Source: Burkholderiales bacterium (GTDB lineage: Bacteria; Pseudomonadota; Gammaproteobacteria; Burkholderiales; Burkholderiaceae_C). Taken from it: 6,938 nucleotides of DNA. Location: assembly GCA_947448105.1 (NCBI GenBank), contig CANFNE010000133.1, forward strand, positions 1 to 6,938, given 5' to 3'. Both the position numbers and the translations under genes were made by a program. Shown piece after piece: positions 1 to 5,612 of the stretch. The notes under the pieces were generated by a model. The model saw nothing but the letters and a program-made list of their open reading frames with translations. It was not told the DNA's origin and did no database searches. How positions within the stretch are numbered: the first letter of the stretch is position 1; every line of letters begins with the position of its first letter.

Positions 1-1
1 C

Positions 2-406
2 AGCGCGCCAGACGCATTGCCGGTCACGATTTACGACGATTTTGCCCATCACCCCACGGCCATTCGCACCACCGTCAACGGGCTGCGCCGCACAGTGGGC
101 AGCGCGCGCATTCTGGCGGTGTTTGAGCCGCGCTCCAACACCATGAAACTCGGCACCATGAAAGCGCAGCTGCCCTGGAGTCTGGAAGAAGTTGATCTGG
201 CGTTTTGCCACGGCGGCGGTCTGGGCTGGGACGCGGGCGAAGCGTTGGCCCCCATGGGCGCGCGGGCACAAGTGGCGCCCACGATTGACGCCCTGGCCGC
301 CCAAGTGGCGGCGCAGGCGCGTCCTGGCGACCATATTTTGTGCATGAGCAACGGCGGCTTTGGCGGCGTGCACGACAAGATTGCAGCGCTGTTGCGTGCG
401 GCTTAG
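2..406 (+). CDS. mpl: UDP-N-acetylmuramate:L-Ala-gamma-D-Glu-meso-DAP ligase, C-terminal part (5' end outside window)
   Basis: Only the last 134 codons are present; the reading frame is open through the left edge, so the TTG at 17 is not a real start. The fragment is the C-terminal (glutamate-ligase) domain of a Mur ligase. The stretch IYDDFAHHPTAI just after the left edge, followed by FEPRSNTMK and PGDHILCMSNGGFGG, is characteristic of Mpl rather than of MurC. Mpl joins the tripeptide L-Ala-gamma-D-Glu-meso-DAP, recovered from turned-over cell wall, to UDP-MurNAc in the cytoplasm, bypassing MurC/D/E during recycling. The ATP-binding central domain lies upstream, outside the window. The gene ends with TAG and converges on aroG, with 97 bases between the two stop codons. 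Family assignment is firm; completeness of the gene cannot be judged. Confidence 0.95.
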   Translation, partial: SAPDALPVTIYDDFAHHPTAIRTTVNGLRRTVGSARILAVFEPRSNTMKLGTMKAQLPWSLEEVDLAFCHGGGLGWDAGEALAPMGARAQVAPTIDALAAQVAAQARPGDHILCMSNGGFGGVHDKIAALLRAA

Positions 407-503
407 CCCTCAGCCCAGGTATTGCCGGAGCCGGATGCAGCCCAAAAGAATGGGCCGATGCCACCGCGATGTCGGCAGCCTCAGCCCATAGGCGCTGTGC
501 TTC
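407..503. other. Convergent intergenic spacer between mpl and aroG stops
   Basis: This 97-base spacer between two convergent genes holds no credible ORF. One small hairpin is visible, GCCCA (440-444) with TGGGC (451-455) around a 6-base A-rich loop. It has no T tract on either strand, so it is not a convincing intrinsic terminator. Termination of either gene may be Rho-dependent or lie inside the opposing gene. Confidence 0.5.
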
Positions 504-1607
504 TCAGGTTGCCGCGTTGCGGCGCACCCGGCGCGCTTTGACCGCCTGCGACAGCACTTCCAGGCTCTCCACCGAATCGTCCCAACCCAGGCAGGCGTCG
601 GTAATGCTTTGGCCGTAGGTCAGTGCGGCGGGCGTGTCTTTGCCCGGCGTGAACTTTTGGGCTCCGGCTTGCAGGTGGCTCTCCACCATCACGCCAAACA
701 CCCGGGTCGATCCGCCGGACACCTGGGCTGCAATGTCGCGCGCCACGTCAAGTTGCTTTTCGTGCTGCTTGCTGCTGTTGGCGTGGCTGCAGTCCACCAT
801 CAGCGTGGCGGGCAAATGGGCTTTGACCAGATCGGCGCAGGCCGCTTCCACGCTGGCGGCGTCGTAGTTGGGTGCCTTGCCGCCGCGCAAAATCACATGG
901 CAGTCCGGGTTGCCGTTGGTTTGCACAATCGCCACCTGGCCGTTTTTGTGTACCGACAAAAAGTGGTGACCCCCGGCGGCAGCTTGGATGGCGTCGGTGG
1001 CGATTTTGATGTTGCCGTCGGTGCCGTTCTTAAAGCCAATGGGCGCCGAAATGCCCGAGGCCAGTTCGCGGTGCACTTGGCTCTCGGTGGTGCGCGCGCC
1101 AATGGCGCCCCAGGCGATCAGGTCGCCCAGGTACTGGGGCGAAATCACATCCAAAAACTCACTGCCCGCAGGCAGGCCCAGGCGGTTGATGTCGATCAGC
1201 AACTGGCGCGCAATGCGCAGGCCTTCGTCGATGCGAAAACTCTCGTCCAGGTAGGGGTCGTTGATCAGGCCTTTCCAGCCTACGGTGGTGCGGGGTTTCT
1301 CGAAATAGACGCGCATCACGATTTCCAGCGTGTCGGCGTAGTGCGCGCGCATGTCTTGCAGGCGGCGGGCGTATTCCAGCGCGGCGGCGGGATCGTGGAT
1401 GGAGCACGGGCCAATGATGACCAGCAGGCGGTCGTCCTTGCCGCCCATGATGCTCTGGATGCGTTTGCGCGTGTTGGCCACCAGCGTTTCCACGGCAGTG
1501 CCGCTGATGGGGAAGAAACGGATCAGGTGTTCGGGGGGGGGCAGCACGGTGATGTCCTTGATGCGTTCGTCGTCGGTGGTGCTGGTACGGTCAGCGCTTG
1601 CAGTCAT
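504..1607 (-). CDS. aroG: 3-deoxy-7-phosphoheptulonate synthase (class I DAHP synthase)
   Basis: Catalyses the first step of the shikimate pathway: phosphoenolpyruvate plus erythrose 4-phosphate gives DAHP, leading to Phe, Tyr and Trp (cytoplasm). The 367-residue product spans a TIM-barrel enzyme of the E. coli AroF/G/H type. By alignment from memory with E. coli AroG, the metal ligands are C68 (in IIGPCSIHD), H275 (in VDCSHANSSK), E309 (in MVESHL) and D337 (in SITDACLGW). Substrate-binding segments are RVYFEKPRTTVGWKGLINDP (99-118), GARTTESQVHRELASG (170-185), FKNGTDG (192-198) and LRGGKAPNY (240-248). S187 corresponds to the feedback-site serine S180 of AroG, but the effector cannot be assigned from that. 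I chose ATG 1607 because TAGGAG (1620-1615) sits 7 bases upstream; an in-frame TTG at 1634 would place that Shine-Dalgarno inside the gene. Codons 23-25 form a run of nine C. An attenuator lies immediately upstream. The symbol could equally be aroF or aroH. Confidence 0.96.
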   Translation of the reverse strand: MTASADRTSTTDDERIKDITVLPPPEHLIRFFPISGTAVETLVANTRKRIQSIMGGKDDRLLVIIGPCSIHDPAAALEYARRLQDMRAHYADTLEIVMRVYFEKPRTTVGWKGLINDPYLDESFRIDEGLRIARQLLIDINRLGLPAGSEFLDVISPQYLGDLIAWGAIGARTTESQVHRELASGISAPIGFKNGTDGNIKIATDAIQAAAGGHHFLSVHKNGQVAIVQTNGNPDCHVILRGGKAPNYDAASVEAACADLVKAHLPATLMVDCSHANSSKQHEKQLDVARDIAAQVSGGSTRVFGVMVESHLQAGAQKFTPGKDTPAALTYGQSITDACLGWDDSVESLEVLSQAVKARRVRRNAAT

Positions 1608-1614
1608 GTCAAAG

Positions 1615-1620
1615 CTCCTA
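1615..1620 (-). promoter_or_regulatory. Shine-Dalgarno of aroG (TAGGAG)
   Basis: TAGGAG lies 7 bases upstream of ATG 1607. It fixes the aroG start in favour of this ATG over the in-frame TTG at 1634. It lies downstream of the leader terminator, so it is only transcribed when the attenuator reads through. Confidence 0.8.
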
Positions 1621-1650
1621 AAGCGGTCAGTCAAAGTCCAAAAAAGGCAT

Positions 1651-1679
1651 AAAAAAACCGCCGGGGGTGCCGGCGGTTT
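1651..1679 (-). terminator. Intrinsic terminator in the aroG leader (attenuator segments 3:4)
   Basis: Read on the minus strand, AAACCGCCGG (1679-1670) and CCGGCGGTTT (1664-1655) form a perfect 10-bp stem closed by the 5-base loop CACCC. The stem runs directly into a T tract (1657-1651, seven T). This is a textbook Rho-independent terminator, but it sits upstream of aroG, ending 43 bases before its ATG, and 31 bases after the stop of an aromatic leader ORF. It is therefore best read as the terminator of an attenuator rather than the end of the azlCD transcript, though it would also stop read-through from azlD. Confidence 0.9.
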
Positions 1680-1711
1680 GGGAAGTATCAGGACGTTTTT
1701 TTCAGCTACGT

Positions 1712-1780
1712 TCAGAACTCTCTACCGCCGCAGGCGTTGGAGAACCAAAAATAGCCAAAGAAAAAAGCGGCGGGATGCAT
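1712..1780 (-). CDS. Aromatic-rich leader peptide of aroG (22 residues)
   Basis: A short ORF, ATG 1780 to TGA 1712-1714, encodes 22 residues starting MHPAA. The block FFFGYFWF at residues 6-13 is five Phe, one Tyr and one Trp in eight codons; a sixth Phe is the last residue. Such a concentration of the pathway's own end products just before an intrinsic terminator and a DAHP synthase gene is the signature of a regulatory leader peptide, as in trpL or pheL. The peptide itself probably has no function; its translation is the sensor. No Shine-Dalgarno precedes ATG 1780. An in-frame ATG at 1798 would add six residues (MCYILA), but it falls upstream of the candidate promoter's predicted start, so 1780 is preferred. 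The leader ATG is 37 bases after the azlD stop. Confidence 0.85.
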   Translation of the reverse strand: MHPAAFFFGYFWFSNACGGREF

Positions 1781-1786
1781 GGCCAA

Positions 1787-1795
1787 AATGTAGCA
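1787..1795 (-). promoter_or_regulatory. Candidate extended -10 promoter for leader/aroG
   Basis: TGC followed by TACATT (1795-1787) resembles an extended -10 element. It ends six bases before ATG 1780, so transcription would start at or next to that A, giving a leaderless leader ORF. No good -35 hexamer is seen 16-18 bases upstream (CAGGCG or CCAGGC), which an extended -10 could tolerate. The element falls just after the azlD stop. Read-through from azlCD remains an alternative source of the transcript. Confidence 0.45.
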
Positions 1796-1817
1796 CATGT
1801 TATTTGCGCCGCCTGGC

Positions 1818-2141
1818 TCACACCAGCAGCCAGCGCCACAGGCCATAGACCACAAAGCCGCCCACGATGGCAGGCAGCGTCTGGCGGCGCCACAAAGCCA
1901 GCGCCACCGCCGCCACCGTGCCGGGCAAGTAGGCGTTGTGCACACCCAGGTCCACCACCCCTTGTGGCGCCAGTGCCATGGGCACGAGCAGCGCGGTCAA
2001 AACGGCGGCGGGCACGTAGCGCAGCGCGCGCTCCAGCCAGCCAGGAAAGGTCAGGCGGTGGCCAAACACCAGAAAACTCAGGCGTATGCCATAGGTCACC
2101 ACCACCATGCCGGCCAATACCAGCGCCCAAGTGCTGTTCAT
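1818..2141 (-). CDS. azlD: AzlD family branched-chain amino-acid transport protein
   Basis: A small hydrophobic protein of 107 residues, usual for AzlD. About four membrane segments are apparent (near residues 5-25, 40-60, 72-85, 90-107). The early TYGIR followed by the P-rich segment RYVPAAVLTALLVP (41-54) is typical of the family. AzlD/YgaH-type proteins are the small subunit of a two-component inner-membrane exporter; with AzlC (YgaZ-like) they export branched-chain amino acids such as valine in characterised systems. Substrate here is not shown by sequence. ATG 2141 overlaps the azlC TGA as ATGA, and GAGGAG (2155-2150) lies 8 bases upstream, so the pair is translationally coupled. The aroG leader region follows 37 bases downstream. 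Confidence 0.92.
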   Translation of the reverse strand: MNSTWALVLAGMVVVTYGIRLSFLVFGHRLTFPGWLERALRYVPAAVLTALLVPMALAPQGVVDLGVHNAYLPGTVAAVALALWRRQTLPAIVGGFVVYGLWRWLLV

Positions 2142-2854
2142 GGCGGGGTCTCCTCGTGCGCCGCCCCGTTGCCGCGTCCCAACCAGGCCTCAGTCAGCAT
2201 CCCCGTGGCCACGCCTGCAACAGCGGCCAGCATCAACCCCAGCTTGTAGGGCAGGTCGCGGGCCAGCAGCGCCACGGCGCCTGCGGCCAGTGCTGCGCAC
2301 AGCACCGGGCGGTCGCGCAGTTGCAGGGCCACGATGGCGGCGAAGGTGGCGACCATGGCAAAGTCCAGGCCCAAGCTGGCCAGGCCGGGCACGCTTTGGC
2401 CCAAAAGCACCCCGGCAAGTGTCCAGACCTGCCAGTTGAAATACATGGCCAAAGACGAACCCAGCCAGTAGCGCGCGCCTTCGTGCAGGCTGGTGTGGTG
2501 GCGCAACTGGTTTTCCACGACGGCAAAGGTTTCGTCGGTGAGCCAAAAGGCCAGGGCCCAGCGCCAACGGGCGGGCAGGGCGCGGGCATAAGGCAGCAAG
2601 GTGGCGCTGTACAGCGCATGGCGCAGGTTGACAACAAAAGTGGTGAGCCAGATGACGGGCACCGCCGCGCCGCCGCCGATCAGGCTGACTGCCACAAACT
2701 GCGACGAGCCGGCAAATACCAGCGCCGACAAACCCAGGGTGAGCCAGACCGGCAAACCGGCAGCGATGGCCAAGGTGCCAAAGATCAGGCCAAAGGGCGC
2801 GGCGCCCACCAGCATGGGGATGGTGTCGCGGGCGCCCGCGAGAAACGGCCGCAA
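2138..2854 (-). CDS. azlC: AzlC family amino-acid exporter subunit (permease)
   Basis: A 238-residue polytopic inner-membrane protein matching AzlC/YgaZ in length and motifs: PFGLIFG (20-26), LVFAGSSQFVAVSLIG (45-60), NLRHALYS (76-83), LTDETF (105-110). It forms the large subunit of a branched-chain amino-acid exporter with AzlD, encoded immediately after with a 4-base overlap. The start is odd. The only in-frame option that keeps the conserved segment FLAGARDTIP is TTG 2854, because an in-frame TAA (the tldD stop, 2869-2867) sits four codons before it. ATG 2815 would remove 13 residues. No Shine-Dalgarno is visible before TTG; translation may depend on ribosomes finishing tldD 12 bases away. 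Despite the 'ABC permease' label sometimes used, nothing here indicates an ATPase partner. Family assignment firm, exact substrate unknown. Confidence 0.92.
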   Translation of the reverse strand: MRPFLAGARDTIPMLVGAAPFGLIFGTLAIAAGLPVWLTLGLSALVFAGSSQFVAVSLIGGGAAVPVIWLTTFVVNLRHALYSATLLPYARALPARWRWALAFWLTDETFAVVENQLRHHTSLHEGARYWLGSSLAMYFNWQVWTLAGVLLGQSVPGLASLGLDFAMVATFAAIVALQLRDRPVLCAALAAGAVALLARDLPYKLGLMLAAVAGVATGMLTEAWLGRGNGAAHEETPP

Positions 2855-2866
2855 GGCTGAAGCCGC

Positions 2867-4327
2867 TTAGGCGGTGCCGCCGACGGTCAGTCCGTCAATG
2901 CGCAGCGTGGGCTGGCCCACGCCCACGGGCACGCTTTGGCCGTCTTTGCCGCAGGTGCCCACGCCGCTGTCCAGACGCATGTCGTTGCCGATCATGCTCA
3001 CGCGCTTCAAGCATTCCGGGCCGCTGCCCACAATCGTGGCGCCCTTGACCGGGTACAAAATCTTGCCGTTTTCCACCCAATAGGCTTCACTGGCGGAAAA
3101 CACAAACTTGCCCGAGGTGATGTCCACCTGCCCGCCGCCAAAGTTGGTGGCGTACAGGCCTTTTTTGATGCTTTTGACGATTTCTTGTGGGTCTTTGTCG
3201 CCGCCCAACATATAGGTGTTGGTCATGCGCGGCATGGGCACGTGGGCGTAGCTTTCGCGCCGGCCGTTGCCGGTGGGCGCCACGCCCATCAGACGCGCGT
3301 TCATCGCGTCCTGGATGTAGCCTTTCAAAATACCGTCTTCGATCAGCACATTGCGTCCGCTGGTATTGCCTTCGTCGTCCACATTGAGCGAGCCGCGGCG
3401 ATCAGCAATCGTGCCGTCGTCGAGCACGGTGACACCCTTGGCCGCCACGCGTTGGCCCACGCGTCCGCTAAAGGCGCTTGATCCCTTGCGGTTGAAGTCG
3501 CCCTCCAGGCCGTGGCCAATGGCCTCGTGCAGCAAGATGCCGGGCCAGCCCGAACCCAGCACCACGGTCATTTCGCCTGCAGGCGCGGGGCGGGCTTCCA
3601 GGTTGGTGAGCGCCGCGTGCACCGCCTGGTCCACGTACTGGGTGATCTGGGCGTCGTCAAAATACGCCAGGCCAAAGCGGCCGCCGCCGCCCGACGAGCC
3701 AATTTCGCGCCGGCCTTTTTGTTCGGCAATCACGGTGACCGACAGGCGCACCAGAGGCCGCACGTCGGCCGCCAGCGTGCCGTCGGCGCGGGCAATCAGC
3801 ACCACGTCGTATTCCATGGCCAAACCGGCCATGACTTGGGCTACACGCGGGTCTTTGGCGCGGGCCAGGCGTTCCACCTTGCCCAAAAGCGCGACCTTGG
3901 TGGCGCTGTCCAGGGTGGAGATGGGGTCTTGGTCGGGGTAGAGCGAACGGCTGCGGGCGATTTTGGGCTTGCCCACGCTGGTGCGGCGGGTCTGCGCGGC
4001 GCTGGCAATGGTGCGCACGGTGCGCGCGGCGTCGAGCAGTGCGGCCTCAGAAATATCGTCGGAATAGGCAAACGCGGTTTTCTCGCCGCTCACCGCGCGC
4101 ACGCCCACGCCCTGGTCGATGCTGAACGAGCCGGTTTTGACAATGCCTTCTTCCAGGCTCCAGCCTTCTGATCGGGTGTATTGGAAGTAGAGGTCGGCCT
4201 CATCGACGCGCTGCATCTTGATTTCGGCCAGCGCGCGCGCCAGGTGGGTTTCGTCCAGACCAAACGGGGTGAGCAACAAGGACTTGGCCGTAGCCAGGCG
4301 TTCAATAGTGGGTTCGCGGGAGATCAT
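2867..4327 (-). CDS. tldD: Metalloprotease TldD
   Basis: The product has 486 residues, close to the usual ~480 for TldD. It carries the zinc-site signature HEAIGH (H267, E268, H272), followed by GLEGDFNRKGSSAFSG, and a distal cysteine in GTCGKDGQ (C459), the third ligand in the E. coli enzyme. TldD pairs with TldE (PmbA) to form a cytosolic heteromeric protease that processes unfolded peptides. Known roles are microcin B17 maturation and CcdA antitoxin degradation in E. coli. The partner gene is not in this window. Start ATG 4327 lacks a Shine-Dalgarno; TAGAAT ends six bases before it, suggesting a leaderless transcript. The 77-base gap from rodA holds no intrinsic terminator. azlC follows in the same reading frame after a single TAA, with 12 intervening bases. 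Confidence 0.97.
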   Translation of the reverse strand: MISREPTIERLATAKSLLLTPFGLDETHLARALAEIKMQRVDEADLYFQYTRSEGWSLEEGIVKTGSFSIDQGVGVRAVSGEKTAFAYSDDISEAALLDAARTVRTIASAAQTRRTSVGKPKIARSRSLYPDQDPISTLDSATKVALLGKVERLARAKDPRVAQVMAGLAMEYDVVLIARADGTLAADVRPLVRLSVTVIAEQKGRREIGSSGGGGRFGLAYFDDAQITQYVDQAVHAALTNLEARPAPAGEMTVVLGSGWPGILLHEAIGHGLEGDFNRKGSSAFSGRVGQRVAAKGVTVLDDGTIADRRGSLNVDDEGNTSGRNVLIEDGILKGYIQDAMNARLMGVAPTGNGRRESYAHVPMPRMTNTYMLGGDKDPQEIVKSIKKGLYATNFGGGQVDITSGKFVFSASEAYWVENGKILYPVKGATIVGSGPECLKRVSMIGNDMRLDSGVGTCGKDGQSVPVGVGQPTLRIDGLTVGGTA

Positions 4328-4404
4328 GCGGCCATTCTAGGGCGCCGCAGATGCCCGGAAAGTGCGCAGGACTTGTGGCGTGCTGCGTCGCCCGGGGTTG
4401 CAGA
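4328..4404 (-). other. rodA-tldD intergenic gap with candidate -10 promoter for tldD
   Basis: This gap holds no terminator with a T tract. On the minus strand TAGAAT (4339-4334) matches the -10 consensus in five of six positions and ends exactly six bases before ATG 4327. A weak -35 candidate, CTTTCC (4362-4357), lies 17 bases upstream. This supports a separate tldD promoter with a start site at or near the initiation codon. Confidence 0.45.
4334..4339 (-). promoter_or_regulatory. Candidate -10 (TAGAAT) of tldD, leaderless arrangement
   Basis: TAGAAT is separated from the tldD ATG by the six bases GGCCGC. The predicted transcription start coincides with the A of the start codon. No Shine-Dalgarno lies between the element and the gene. 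Confidence 0.45.
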
Positions 4405-5559
4405 TCAGGTTTGCACCAGGCGGCGCGCGTTGCTGATCGACATCAAAATGCCCAAGGCAAAACCCAGCGTCACCATGGCCGTGCCGCCGTAGCTGATAAA
4501 GGGCAGGGGCACGCCCACCACCGGCACGATGCCGCTGACCATGCCCATGTTGACGAAAGCGTAGGTGAAAAAAATCATGGCCACGCTGCCTGCCAGCAAG
4601 CGAGAAAACAAGGTGGGTGCGTCCAGTGCAATGGCCAGGCCACGCAGAATCAGGGCGATAAAAGCCGCAATCAGCAGCAGGTTGCCCAACAGGCCGAACT
4701 CTTCCGAAAACGCGGCAAAAATAAAGTCGGTGGTGCGCTCGGGGATAAATTCCAGGTGGGTTTGCGTGCCGTTCATGAATCCCACGCCAAACACGCCGCC
4801 CGAACCGATGCCAATCATGCCTTGGATGATGTGAAAGCCCTTGCCCAGCGGGTCGCGCGAGGGGTCGAGCAGGGTACAAATGCGCTGTTGCTGGTAGTCG
4901 TGCAGCACGGGCCAGCGCATGCCGTCCGCGCACAGCACGGGCTCAAAGCCCACCAGCAAGACCACCGCAATCAGGCCCAGTACCGCTGGCGGCACGATGA
5001 GCTTCCAGCTCACCCCGGCAAAAAACATGATCGCCAGGCCCGCAGCCAGCACCAGCATGGCGGTCCCCAAATCGGGCTGGCGAATGATCAAACCCACCGG
5101 TACGCCCAGAAGCAGCGCTGCCACGCAGAAGTCCAGCGGCCGCAACTGCCCTTCGCGCTTTTGGAACCACCAGGCCAGCATCAACGGCACCGCGATTTTG
5201 AGAATTTCACTGGGTTGGATCACCACCCCCACATTGAGCCAACGCCGCGCCCCTTTTTTGGTCACGCCAAACACCGCCACCGCCACCAGCAGCGCCACGC
5301 CCAGCAGGTACAAAGGCACGGCCAGGGTCATCAGGCGCTGGGGCGGAATTTGCGCGGCCACAAACATCACCACCCCGGCGATCAGCATATTGCGCGCATG
5401 GTCCGCAAAGCGGGTGCCGTGGTCGTAGCCGCTCGAATACATCACCAGCAAGCCAGCGCAGGCCAGGGTAAAGACGATAAACGCCAAAGGCCCGTCCAAG
5501 CCTACCCACCAGGGCGCCAGACGGCTGCGTAAAGTGATTTTTCCGAAGGGGACTGCCAT
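4405..5559 (-). CDS. rodA: Rod-shape peptidoglycan glycosyltransferase RodA (SEDS family)
   Basis: SEDS-family polytopic inner-membrane protein (384 residues from the chosen start; E. coli RodA has 370) that polymerises glycan strands from lipid II in the elongasome with PBP2 (MrdA). About ten membrane segments are apparent. Diagnostic motifs: ARRWLNVGVVIQPSE (104-118), RQPDLGTA (160-167), the long extracytoplasmic loop with HDYQQQRICTLLDPSRDPLG (220-239), ERTTDFIFAAFSEEFGLLG (274-292) and the C-terminal GVPLPFISYGGTA (349-361). D278 in TTDFIF corresponds to the catalytic aspartate (D262 in E. coli by recollection). Start: ATG 5559 is preferred; an upstream in-frame TTG at 5604 would add 15 unconserved residues and leave nine bases to the divergent gene's start. 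No Shine-Dalgarno precedes ATG 5559. Its usual partner mrdA is not adjacent; the neighbour upstream is a divergent RNase gene. Confidence 0.95.
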   Translation of the reverse strand: MAVPFGKITLRSRLAPWWVGLDGPLAFIVFTLACAGLLVMYSSGYDHGTRFADHARNMLIAGVVMFVAAQIPPQRLMTLAVPLYLLGVALLVAVAVFGVTKKGARRWLNVGVVIQPSEILKIAVPLMLAWWFQKREGQLRPLDFCVAALLLGVPVGLIIRQPDLGTAMLVLAAGLAIMFFAGVSWKLIVPPAVLGLIAVVLLVGFEPVLCADGMRWPVLHDYQQQRICTLLDPSRDPLGKGFHIIQGMIGIGSGGVFGVGFMNGTQTHLEFIPERTTDFIFAAFSEEFGLLGNLLLIAAFIALILRGLAIALDAPTLFSRLLAGSVAMIFFTYAFVNMGMVSGIVPVVGVPLPFISYGGTAMVTLGFALGILMSISNARRLVQT

Positions 5560-5565
5560 GGCCTG

Positions 5566-5571
5566 ATTATC
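5566..5571 (-). promoter_or_regulatory. Candidate -10 (GATAAT) of rodA, leaderless arrangement
   Basis: On the minus strand GATAAT (5571-5566) matches the -10 consensus TATAAT in five positions. It is followed by six bases (CAGGCC) and then ATG 5559. No recognisable -35 lies 16-18 bases upstream. The spacer of 53 bases between the rodA and RNase ATGs must hold both divergent promoters. Confidence 0.4.
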
Positions 5572-5596
5572 GGGCGCGGGGCCAACGCCCTTGCCA

Positions 5597-5605
5597 TGGG
5601 ACAAT
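5597..5605 (+). promoter_or_regulatory. Candidate extended -10 (TGGGACAAT) of the RNB gene
   Basis: TGG directly followed by GACAAT forms an extended -10-like element, ending seven bases (CCACGCC) before ATG 5613. No -35 is visible, and no Shine-Dalgarno stands at a normal distance, so a leaderless or nearly leaderless transcript is suggested. Confidence 0.4.
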
Positions 5606-5612
5606 CCACGCC

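Larger units (their letters stand above)
1651..1780 (-). promoter_or_regulatory. Aromatic amino-acid transcription attenuator controlling aroG
   Basis: Four mutually exclusive pairing segments are visible on the minus strand. Segment 1 is CCGCCGC (1773-1767), inside leader codons 3-5. Segment 2 is GCGGCGGT (1731-1724), inside codons 17-19. Segment 3 is ACCGCCGG (1677-1670) and segment 4 is CCGGCGGT (1664-1657). 1:2 pairs over 7 bp, 2:3 over 7 bp (CGGCGGT with ACCGCCG), and 3:4 is the 10-bp terminator stem. The aromatic codons (6-13) lie between segments 1 and 2. A ribosome stalled at the first of them covers segment 1 and frees 2 to pair with 3 (antitermination). A ribosome reaching the stop at 1714-1712 covers segment 2, so 3:4 terminates. 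This matches the established trp/phe-type mechanism. The pairing is seen in sequence; the regulatory behaviour is inferred. Confidence 0.85.

Noticed and set aside
440..455. Hairpin GCCCA/TGGGC between mpl and aroG as a bidirectional terminator
   Set aside because: Only 5 bp and no T tract on either strand, so it does not meet the pattern of an intrinsic terminator.
1608..1634. aroG start at the in-frame TTG 1634
   Set aside because: It would bury the TAGGAG Shine-Dalgarno inside the gene, and ATG 1607 is a better codon with ideal spacing.
1627..1650. Seven-residue minus-strand ORF (MPFLDFD) between the leader terminator and aroG
   Set aside because: It contains two Phe, but it lies after the terminator, has no ribosome-binding site and is too short to judge; most likely chance.
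609..1652. Long plus-strand open frame (347 codons) antisense to aroG
   Set aside because: The minus strand encodes a full DAHP synthase with all catalytic motifs. The antisense frame is a by-product of GC-rich third positions and resembles no family I recognise.
1712..1798. Longer version of the leader peptide starting at ATG 1798 (MCYILA extension)
   Set aside because: No strong Shine-Dalgarno at a proper distance, and it overlaps the candidate -10 element; the 1780 start suffices. It would apply only if transcription comes from azlD.
1667..2860. Plus-strand open frame (397 codons) opposite azlC/azlD
   Set aside because: Low-complexity Gln/Pro/Arg/Gly-rich translation, antisense to two well-conserved membrane proteins that explain the conservation.
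4351..5532. Plus-strand open frame (393 codons) opposite rodA
   Set aside because: His/Gln-rich translation typical of the reverse complement of a hydrophobic protein; rodA on the other strand is unmistakable.
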